DNA of 5,799 nt from an uncultured Eubacteriales bacterium (GTDB taxonomy: Bacteria; Bacillota; Clostridia; Christensenellales; Aristaeellaceae), in contig USCW01000111.1 in the NCBI GenBank assembly GCA_900553315.1, forward strand, positions 1 to 5,799, read 5' to 3'. Below are positions 1-4,925 of the stretch, piece after piece (position 1 is the first letter of the stretch; every line of letters starts with the position of its first letter). Made by a program: the position numbers and the translations under genes. The notes beneath the pieces are model-generated. The model ran no database searches. It was given only the letters and a program-made list of their open reading frames with translations, and had not been told where the DNA came from.

Positions 1-31
1 GAAAGGCCCCCTCCCTCGCAATACGCTTCGT

Positions 32-766
32 TTATTCTCTCTCCATCAACTCGCCGCCGATGTCAAAGGAGCGTTGGTCGCCGTGGAAGCCGCAGTAGGA
101 GAAGGAGTTGCCGAGGGTGCGGAGCTCGGTGCGGATCTCCTGACCGGGGAGGACCTCTACGTCGTAGTTCAGACAGAAGTGCCGCAGGGCATGATCCTTC
201 ATGCAGTCAATGCCCAGCGCGTTGCAGCACCAGTCCATGTACTTCGTGTTGTTGACGTGGTGATTTACGTCCAAGTCAGTATATTCGGGAATGCGGATGG
301 CCGTTGTGACTGCGCCGGAAATCTCCGTCACAGGGCCGGGCAGGCCCAGCGGCGCAATCAGGTCGCTGTTGTCCGGCATCAGATTCAGGATCGTGTCCGG
401 AGGCGCCATGTGCCGCGTGGAGAGATTCAGCAGCGCCCATAGACTGCCCGCACGACCTAGCTCCTGTCCCTGCTCGTCCCGGAAAATATAATAGCGGGGA
501 AAGAACCAGCGGCGTACCGGCATCGGGAAGGTCTCTACGGAGACTGTGTCCGTTACCTTCGGATAACGATTCATCACGACCTCTACACGGGTCAGCACCC
601 ATACAAGCCCCTGCTCGATCAGCGCATTGCGGCCTACACCCAGCATCTCCGAGTGCGTCCCCGCAACCTCCTGCATCGTCTCCAAAATTGCGCTGGGTCG
701 CCATTGCCCCATAAAATCACAATGACAGGTGCGCAGAAGCGTTTCTTCTTTATATTGCTTTAACAT
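32..766 (-). CDS. Acyl-ACP thioesterase (FatA/FatB-like, double hotdog)
   Basis: The 244-residue product resembles the acyl-ACP thioesterase family, which hydrolyses acyl-acyl carrier protein in the cytoplasm to release free fatty acids. The second hotdog half carries the family signature DLDVNHHVNNTKY at residues 164-176. By analogy with plant FatB, the likely active-site residues are D166, N168 and H170, with E204 (in DVEVLPG) a plausible match to the catalytic glutamate. The first hotdog half spans roughly residues 5-125 and includes the RWFFPRYYIFRD stretch (86-97). The length fits bacterial members of the family. I chose the ATG at 766 because AGGAGGA lies 7 bases upstream. An in-frame ATG at 847 would add 27 residues, but it lies upstream of a good sigma-A promoter and has no visible ribosome site. 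The gene appears monocistronic and reads away from abrB. Its substrate chain length cannot be read from sequence. Confidence 0.88.
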   Translation of the reverse strand: MLKQYKEETLLRTCHCDFMGQWRPSAILETMQEVAGTHSEMLGVGRNALIEQGLVWVLTRVEVVMNRYPKVTDTVSVETFPMPVRRWFFPRYYIFRDEQGQELGRAGSLWALLNLSTRHMAPPDTILNLMPDNSDLIAPLGLPGPVTEISGAVTTAIRIPEYTDLDVNHHVNNTKYMDWCCNALGIDCMKDHALRHFCLNYDVEVLPGQEIRTELRTLGNSFSYCGFHGDQRSFDIGGELMERE

Positions 767-773
767 CAGGCGT

Positions 774-780
774 TCCTCCT
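774..780 (-). promoter_or_regulatory. Ribosome binding site fixing the thioesterase start
   Basis: On the minus strand this reads AGGAGGA, 7 bases before the ATG at 766. It decides between that start and the longer in-frame ATG at 847. Confidence 0.85.
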
Positions 781-794
781 TTTTTACAGCCTCT

Positions 795-823
795 ATTATA
801 GCCCTTTGGAAAAATTCGGACAA
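795..823 (-). promoter_or_regulatory. Sigma-A promoter of the thioesterase gene
   Basis: The minus strand has TTGTCC (823-818) and a perfect TATAAT (800-795) separated by exactly 17 bases. Transcription would start near 788, giving a leader of about 22 bases that contains the AGGAGGA site. The promoter lies inside the longer alternative reading frame, which argues for the start at 766. Confidence 0.75.
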
Positions 824-826
824 GCG

Positions 827-843
827 GCAAATTTTTGATTTGC
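827..843. promoter_or_regulatory. Possible operator: inverted repeat next to the thioesterase -35 box
   Basis: A perfect 6-base inverted repeat, GCAAAT and ATTTGC separated by TTTTG, sits 3 bases upstream of the -35 hexamer. An 8-base palindrome, TTGCGCAA (840-847), overlaps its end. The position suits a regulator acting just upstream of RNA polymerase, but AT-rich repeats of this size also arise by chance. I do not recognise it as a known fatty-acid regulator box. Confidence 0.25.
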
Positions 844-895
844 GCAATTTTCAACATAGCGCGGCGCACCGCCGCATAGCACAGAACAGGGGGAC

Positions 896-926
896 AAAGA
901 AAAAAGCCATCCGCAGATGGGATGGC
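896..926 (-). terminator. Rho-independent terminator of abrB
   Basis: On the minus strand, GCCATCC and GGATGGC (926-906) form a 7-bp stem with a 7-base loop, followed directly by six T residues (905-900), a C and three more T. It begins 16 bases after the abrB stop codon. The plus strand has no T run after the hairpin, so it should work only for abrB. Confidence 0.85.
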
Positions 927-941
927 GCGGGGATCATGCGC

Positions 942-1190
942 TTACAGCTCCCCGCTGCGCAGCTCGGTCAAACAGCGCCGGCAAACCAGCTTGCCCTTAT
1001 AGGAGATCACGTCCCGGGCGTCGTTGCAGAAAACGCAGGCGGGATGATATTTTTTCAGTACGATCTGGTCGCCGTCTACGAAAATTTCCAGCGTGTCCTT
1101 CAGGGAAAGATCCATGGTGCGGCGAAGCTCCACGGGGATCACAATGCGCCCCAGCGTGTCCAGCTGGCGAACCATTCCGGTAGATTTCAT
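942..1190 (-). CDS. abrB: AbrB-family transition-state regulator with four-cysteine C-terminus
   Basis: This 82-residue protein has a clear AbrB swapped-hairpin DNA-binding domain at residues 1-48: MKSTGMVRQLDTLGRIVIP, then ELRRTMDL and DQIVLKKY, closely resembling Bacillus subtilis AbrB as I remember it. AbrB proteins bind AT-rich promoter DNA as dimers or tetramers and usually repress stationary-phase genes, including their own. The C-terminal part differs from the B. subtilis multimerisation domain: it contains C52xxC55 and C70xxC73, spaced by 14 residues, which looks like a small zinc ribbon. It is too short to be SpoVT. The start at 1190 follows GGGAGG (1205-1200) with 9 bases between. 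The gene is divergent from spmA and has its own promoter and terminator. The family call is firm; the target genes are unknown. Confidence 0.88.
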   Translation of the reverse strand: MKSTGMVRQLDTLGRIVIPVELRRTMDLSLKDTLEIFVDGDQIVLKKYHPACVFCNDARDVISYKGKLVCRRCLTELRSGEL

Positions 1191-1227
1191 TTGTTACGGC
1201 CTCCCTCCAGCACAACTTTCTGTTTAT

Positions 1228-1256
1228 ATTTTACAAAATGTGGTGAATGTTGTCAA
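1228..1256 (-). promoter_or_regulatory. Sigma-A promoter of abrB
   Basis: The minus strand has a perfect TTGACA (1256-1251) and TAAAAT (1233-1228) with a 17-base spacer. Transcription would begin near 1221, about 30 bases before the start codon. AT-rich sequence around it would suit AbrB autoregulation, as known in B. subtilis, although no specific operator can be read. Confidence 0.85.
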
Positions 1257-1274
1257 TAATGCGGCTGCATTTAT
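1245..1274 (+). promoter_or_regulatory. Candidate sporulation (sigma-G-like) promoter for spmAB
   Basis: GAATG (1245-1249) fits the sigma-F/sigma-G -35 pattern GHATR, and CATTTAT (1268-1274) lies 18 bases downstream and matches 5 of 7 positions of CATNHTA. The predicted start near 1281 would leave room for the spmA ribosome site. It overlaps the abrB promoter on the other strand. In B. subtilis spmAB belong to a sigma-E operon with dacB, and I found no convincing sigma-E pair here. This is a weak match. Confidence 0.25.
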
Positions 1275-1301
1275 TCAGAATAGATAATTGGAGGTGGAGC
1301 T

Positions 1302-1859
1302 ATGGCGCGTATCTGGTGCGTTGGGATGCTGCTGGCGCTGACCGCTGCAGCGGGGTTGGGACGCTGGTCGCAGACGGCGGAGGCAATCCTCATGGCGGGT
1401 AGTCAGGCGGTTCGATTGGGCGTGACGCTGACCGGAAGCATGATACTCTGGGGCGGACTTATGGAAATGCTGCATGATACCGCGGTGCTCGGCTGGGTCA
1501 GCGGCGGCGTGCGCCGTCTGCTGAAGCCGCTGGTGCGCCGGGAACTGAGCGAGGAAAGCTGGGTCGCCATGGGCATGAACCTGACAGCCAATCTGTTTGG
1601 ACTGGGGAATGCCGCTACGCCCATGGGCATCCGCGCCGCCAAGCTGCTGGCGGAGCAGGGGGAGAACGGCCTTCGTGGCCTGACCGTGCTGCTGGTGATG
1701 AATAATTCAGGACTGGAGCTGATGCCCGCGACGGTCATGACTTTGCGCCAGCAGGCTGGAAGCGCCAGCCCGGGGGATGTGTGGCTGCCGACGCTGATCG
1801 CAACGGCGGCCTCGGCGGCGACGGCTGCGTTGATGCTCTGGTTTACGGACAGGAGGTAA
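1302..1859 (+). CDS. spmA: Spore maturation protein A
   Basis: This 185-residue membrane protein belongs to the nucleoside-recognition (Gate) domain family and matches SpmA in length (B. subtilis about 196) and motifs. The key stretch is NLTANLFGLGNAATPMGI (93-110), followed by the membrane segment holding MNNSGLELMPATV (133-145). Hydrophobic segments lie near 5-20, 36-53, 127-146 and 160-181. SpmA and SpmB are required for full spore core dehydration and heat resistance in B. subtilis and Clostridium perfringens; the molecule they move or sense is not established. The start follows GGAGGTG (1290-1296) with 5 bases between. The stop overlaps the ribosome site of spmB, indicating translation as a pair. 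Unlike B. subtilis, no dacB precedes it; abrB lies there in the opposite direction. Confidence 0.93.
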   Translation: MARIWCVGMLLALTAAAGLGRWSQTAEAILMAGSQAVRLGVTLTGSMILWGGLMEMLHDTAVLGWVSGGVRRLLKPLVRRELSEESWVAMGMNLTANLFGLGNAATPMGIRAAKLLAEQGENGLRGLTVLLVMNNSGLELMPATVMTLRQQAGSASPGDVWLPTLIATAASAATAALMLWFTDRR

Positions 1860-1863
1860 TACC

Positions 1864-2370
1864 ATGGACGTGCTCGCGTCGGGGATGATCGTGGCGGTCG
1901 CGTCGGTGTTTATGGCGGCGGGCGTATGGTCGGGCAAGGGCTATGAGGCGTTTCAGCGCGGCGCAAGGGATGGACTGCAAACGGGCTTGCAGATGCTCCC
2001 GGCGCTGACGGCTATGCTGCTGTTGATAGGCGTGATCAACGCCGGCGGTCTCGCGGAACTGCTGGAAGGCTATCTTGGTCCGGCGGTGGAGCGCCTCGGT
2101 GTGCCGCGGGAGGCGCTGACTACGCTGCTGCTTCGCCCACTCAGCGGTGCGGGGAGCCTTGCGGCCCTGCAGGAGCTGATGACGCGCATGGGTCCGGACA
2201 GCCGTGCGGCTCGCGTAGCGGCGGTGGTGGTGGGCTCGTCGGAAACGATCTTTTATACCATGACGGTCTATTTGGCGGCGGCAGGCGTGAAGAAGCTGCC
2301 GCGTGCCTTGGGTATTTCGCTGCTTTCGTGGCTGGCGGGCGTTGCGGCGGCGTGCTGTATCTGCCGCTGA
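1864..2370 (+). CDS. spmB: Spore maturation protein B
   Basis: This 168-residue membrane protein is the partner of SpmA and the second Gate-domain half (B. subtilis SpmB about 178 residues). Diagnostic stretches are RPLSGAGSLAAL (91-102) and GSSETIFYTMTVY (124-136), preceded by FQRGARDGLQTGLQMLP (30-46). Hydrophobic segments lie near 5-22, 43-60, 117-139 and 148-166. Its start follows AGGAGGT (1851-1857), which overlaps the spmA stop codon, with only 4 bases between the two genes, so the two proteins are probably made in equal amounts and act together in the membrane during spore formation. The operon ends immediately after, at a strong hairpin terminator. Confidence 0.93.
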   Translation: MDVLASGMIVAVASVFMAAGVWSGKGYEAFQRGARDGLQTGLQMLPALTAMLLLIGVINAGGLAELLEGYLGPAVERLGVPREALTTLLLRPLSGAGSLAALQELMTRMGPDSRAARVAAVVVGSSETIFYTMTVYLAAAGVKKLPRALGISLLSWLAGVAAACCICR

Positions 2371-2375
2371 CCGAA

Positions 2376-2411
2376 GGGCGCCGTTCTTGCAACGGCCCCC
2401 CTTTTCTTTTT
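2376..2411 (+). terminator. Rho-independent terminator of spmAB
   Basis: GGGCGCCGTT (2376-2385) pairs with AACGGCCCCC (2391-2400) around the loop CTTGC, with one C-C mismatch, and is followed by a T-rich tract (2402-2411, TTTTCTTTTT). It starts 6 bases after the spmB stop and separates spmAB from the hydrolase-murF-ddl operon. Confidence 0.88.
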
Positions 2412-2412
2412 C

Positions 2413-2448
2413 GGTAAAATAGGGTACAATAAAAAGCCGGGTTTTACC
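2413..2448. repeat. Inverted repeat flanking the candidate -10 box
   Basis: GGTAAAA (2413-2419) and TTTTACC (2442-2448) are perfect 7-base inverted arms around TACAAT (2425-2430). They could be half-sites for a regulator, but in this AT-rich gap they may be coincidental. Confidence 0.25.
2425..2430 (+). promoter_or_regulatory. Candidate -10 box for the hydrolase-murF-ddl operon
   Basis: TACAAT is a 5-of-6 match to the sigma-A -10 hexamer, 33 bases before the preferred start codon at 2464. The -35 region 17 bases upstream (TTTTCT, 2402-2407) is poor and lies inside the T tract of the spmAB terminator. Since a terminator separates this operon from spmAB, some promoter is needed here, and this is the best candidate. 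Confidence 0.45.
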
Positions 2449-2455
2449 TGCCCGG
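2437..2455 (+). promoter_or_regulatory. Possible leader hairpin touching the hydrolase ribosome site
   Basis: CCGGG (2437-2441) can pair with CCCGG (2451-2455), loop TTTTACCTG. The right arm takes in the first two bases of the GGAG ribosome site (2454-2457), so folding could dampen translation initiation. With only 5 G-C pairs it is a modest structure. It competes with the 2413/2442 inverted repeat for the same bases. Confidence 0.3.
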
Positions 2456-2457
2456 AG
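2454..2457 (+). promoter_or_regulatory. Ribosome binding site favouring the second ATG of the hydrolase
   Basis: GGAG touches the first ATG at 2458 directly, which leaves no spacing, but stands 6 bases before the in-frame ATG at 2464. The second ATG is therefore the more likely start. Confidence 0.6.
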
Positions 2458-2463
2458 ATGAAG

Positions 2464-3297
2464 ATGGAAAGAGTCAGGTATGATGTGTTACACCGAGGCG
2501 TGGCGGAGGTGGAGTTTGTGGAGAAAGAGGTTTGCGGCGTGCGCGTCCATTATGAGCTTGCGGGCGCGGGGGAGAAGCGCATTGTGCTCCTGCACGGCTG
2601 GGGCTGTGATGTGAAATTGATGGCTCCTGTCGCCGCAGGGCTTCAGGATGGCGCACGGGTGCTGTCGCTGGATTTCCCGGCTCACGGCGCGAGCGGCAGA
2701 CCGCCGGAGCCTTGGGGCGTGCCGGAGTTTGCGGCCTGTGTGCGGGAGTTGCTGGTGCAGGAAAATTTTCTGCCCTGCGCGGTGGTGGCGCATTCCTTCG
2801 GCGGACGCGTTACCCTGTGGCTGGCCTCGCAGTATCCGGAGATGTTCACCCGCATTGTGCTGACGGGTGCGGCAGGTATTCCGAACCGACCCACGGAGAA
2901 AAGTAAAAAGCGTACCGCGACGTATAAAAAGCTGCGGAGCATCTGCGAGGGCATGAAGCAGGCGAGGATTTTCGGTTCCCTGCCGGATAAGGCGGAGGAC
3001 GCATTGCGGAAAAAATACGGTTCCCGGGATTATAATGCGCTGGATGCGGAAATGCGCAAGACCTTTGTCAAGGTCATCAATCAGGACTTGACCCCCTGCC
3101 TGAGCAAGATCAAGCAGCCCACGCTGCTCCTGTGGGGCGACGCGGATACGGAAACGCCCCTGTGGATGGGGCAGGAGATGGAGAAGGCTATCCCCGACGC
3201 GGCACTGATTCTACTTGAGGGCGGAACGCACTTTGCTTATTTGGAGCAGTCCGCAAGGTTTAACGCGATTATTCGGAACTTTTTATTAGGAGCGTAA
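2464..3297 (+). CDS. Alpha/beta hydrolase of unknown substrate, first gene of murF-ddl operon
   Basis: The 277-residue product (start at 2464; two residues longer if ATG 2458 is used) is an alpha/beta-hydrolase fold protein. In numbering from 2464, the oxyanion motif LHGWG lies at 43-47, the nucleophile elbow AHSFGG at 109-114 with Ser111, the acid WGDADTETP at 224-232 with Asp228, and the histidine GGTHFAY at 253-259 with His256. A lysine- and arginine-rich lid segment occupies roughly residues 140-205. I see no signal peptide or membrane segment, so it is probably cytoplasmic. It ends 3 bases before the MurF-like gene, whose ribosome site lies within its last codons, so the two are very likely co-translated. 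This suggests a role linked to cell-wall precursors or their lipid carrier, but the fold spans esterases, peptidases and many other enzymes, and the substrate cannot be assigned. Confidence 0.88.
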   Translation: MERVRYDVLHRGVAEVEFVEKEVCGVRVHYELAGAGEKRIVLLHGWGCDVKLMAPVAAGLQDGARVLSLDFPAHGASGRPPEPWGVPEFAACVRELLVQENFLPCAVVAHSFGGRVTLWLASQYPEMFTRIVLTGAAGIPNRPTEKSKKRTATYKKLRSICEGMKQARIFGSLPDKAEDALRKKYGSRDYNALDAEMRKTFVKVINQDLTPCLSKIKQPTLLLWGDADTETPLWMGQEMEKAIPDAALILLEGGTHFAYLEQSARFNAIIRNFLLGA

Positions 3298-3300
3298 AGC

Positions 3301-4911
3301 ATGACGATCTCTTTGACTATACGAGCGTTGCTGGCGCTGGGCGTGGCGGGCGGCTGTACGCTGGCCTCCCGGAGCCTTATTCATCTTTTTCAGTTGGAAA
3401 GCTATCAGTTTCCCGGCTATCGCAAGAGCGTACAGCGCAACTGGCGCAGAAGCCTTGCGCCGGGGCTGATGATGACGGTGCTGTCCGTGGCGCTGCTGGC
3501 GGCCTATTGGACGCTGTACCGTCATTCCAACGGAGCGGTGCGGGGCTTCGTTACGCTGGCGGTGCTGGCGCTGATGGTGCTGGGCGGCATGTGGTGCGCC
3601 AAGCTGTATCAGGATAAGCAGGCGAAAAAGCCGCTGGTGTTCACGCCGCGGGTGAAGCGGCTGTACGCTGTGATGGCGGTGGCGTATACGCTGCTGTGTC
3701 TGGGCATGGTATCGTGGGTGAGCTGGCCCTTCACGTTGTGCCTGTTTCCGCCGCTGCTGCCCCTGTGGACGGCGCTGGCGGGGCTGTTGGCATGGCCTAT
3801 CGAGAAGCTCATCAGCGAGATGTATTTCCGGGACGCGCAGCGTAAGCTGAAGGAGCGCCCCGACCTCATCAAGATCGGTATCACGGGCAGCTACGGCAAG
3901 ACCTCGGTGCAATTCATTCTGGGCACGCTGCTCAAGGAAAAATATCAGGTGCTGGTCACGCCCGCCAGCTTCAATACCCCCATGGGCGTGACGAAGGTCA
4001 TTCGTGAAAAGCTTCGACCCGCGCATCAGGTGTTCGTGGCGGAAATGGGGGCGCGGCATGTGGGCGACATTAAGGAGATGTGCCGGCTGGTGCATCCCAC
4101 GCTGGGCGTGCTGACTTCTGTGGGTCCGCAGCATTTGGATACCTTCAAGACGCTGGAGCGCGTCAAACACACCAAGTATGAACTGATGGATGCGATCCCC
4201 GCGGACGGCTGCTGCTTCTTCCCGGACGACGGCGGCATCTGCCGGGAGCTTTATGAACAGACGGCAAAGCGGAAATACCGCGTGAGCCTGACGGACACCA
4301 CGGCGGACGTGTGGACTGAGGACATTACCGTGTCCCCGGAGGGCAGCAGCTTCATCCTCCACGCGGGGGAGAAGAAGGTGCGCTGCCAGACAAAGCTGCT
4401 GGGCGCGCATAATATTCAGAATATCCTGCTGGCGGCCAGCGTGTGTCTGGAATTGCAGCTGACACTGGGGCAGATCGCACGGGGCATCGGTAAGCTGGAG
4501 CCTGTGGAGCACCGCTTGCAGCTGATCCACAATCCCGGCGCGTATACCATTATTGACGATGCGTTCAACAGCAATCCGCGAGGAGCGGAGGCGGCGCTGA
4601 ATGTGCTGAAGGATTTCTCTGGCCGCCGCATTGTCATTACTCCCGGCATGGTGGAGCTGGGCGCGGAGGAAGCGGAGTTCAACCGTAAGCTCGGTCGCTT
4701 CATGGCGGATAAAACAGATATTGCGATCCTCGTGGGCAAGAAGCACACCCGGCCCATTGCCGAGGGACTCGCGGAGGCGGGCTTCCCGGAGGGCAGGGTG
4801 CATCAGGTGGCCAGCCTGAACGAGGCGACGGCGTTGCTGGCTAAGTTGGGACTGCCGGGGGATACGGTGCTTTTTGAAAACGATCTGCCGGATAATTATA
4901 GCGAGGAATAA
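3301..4911 (+). CDS. murF: Membrane-anchored MurF-like Mur ligase
   Basis: The 536-residue product has two parts. Residues 1-170 are hydrophobic, with membrane segments near 5-25, 53-72, 80-102, 119-140 and 143-168. From about 190 on it is a Mur ligase: P-loop GITGSYGKTS (193-202), NTPMG (225-229), EMGARHVGDIKEM (248-260), GPQHLD (275-280), a possible carbamoylated Lys292, GAHNIQN (368-374), EHRLQ (403-407) and DDAFNSNP (419-426). These motifs resemble MurF more than MurC, MurD or MurE. MurF joins D-Ala-D-Ala to UDP-MurNAc-tripeptide using ATP; the adjacent ddl supplies that dipeptide. The usual soluble N-terminal substrate-binding domain is missing and the membrane region stands in its place. 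The start follows AGGAG (3288-3292) by 8 bases. Ligase membership is near certain; MurF specificity is likely but inferred. Confidence 0.85.
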   Translation: MTISLTIRALLALGVAGGCTLASRSLIHLFQLESYQFPGYRKSVQRNWRRSLAPGLMMTVLSVALLAAYWTLYRHSNGAVRGFVTLAVLALMVLGGMWCAKLYQDKQAKKPLVFTPRVKRLYAVMAVAYTLLCLGMVSWVSWPFTLCLFPPLLPLWTALAGLLAWPIEKLISEMYFRDAQRKLKERPDLIKIGITGSYGKTSVQFILGTLLKEKYQVLVTPASFNTPMGVTKVIREKLRPAHQVFVAEMGARHVGDIKEMCRLVHPTLGVLTSVGPQHLDTFKTLERVKHTKYELMDAIPADGCCFFPDDGGICRELYEQTAKRKYRVSLTDTTADVWTEDITVSPEGSSFILHAGEKKVRCQTKLLGAHNIQNILLAASVCLELQLTLGQIARGIGKLEPVEHRLQLIHNPGAYTIIDDAFNSNPRGAEAALNVLKDFSGRRIVITPGMVELGAEEAEFNRKLGRFMADKTDIAILVGKKHTRPIAEGLAEAGFPEGRVHQVASLNEATALLAKLGLPGDTVLFENDLPDNYSEE

Positions 4912-4925
4912 GGAGGGCAGGCTCC

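Noticed and set aside
1..31. A terminator or neighbouring gene at the left edge
   Set aside because: Only 31 bases are available after the thioesterase stop; a GC-rich stretch is present but no complete hairpin or coding signal can be shown.
767..847. N-terminal extension of the thioesterase to the ATG at 847
   Set aside because: A TTGTCC-17-TATAAT promoter lies inside the extension, and the ATG at 766 has an ideal ribosome site.
729..1259. A 176-codon plus-strand frame across the thioesterase promoter and abrB
   Set aside because: It runs antisense through abrB, its terminator and two promoters, and shows no protein-family signature.
1283..1288. GATAAT as a sigma-A -10 box for spmA
   Set aside because: There is no -35 hexamer at proper spacing, and transcription would start within or after the ribosome site.
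3286..4803. A 505-codon open frame on the minus strand
   Set aside because: It lies opposite the MurF-like gene, its translation is rich in His, Arg and Gln with no recognisable domain, and such frames arise from codon bias in GC-rich genes. The plus-strand gene has clear motifs and a ribosome site.
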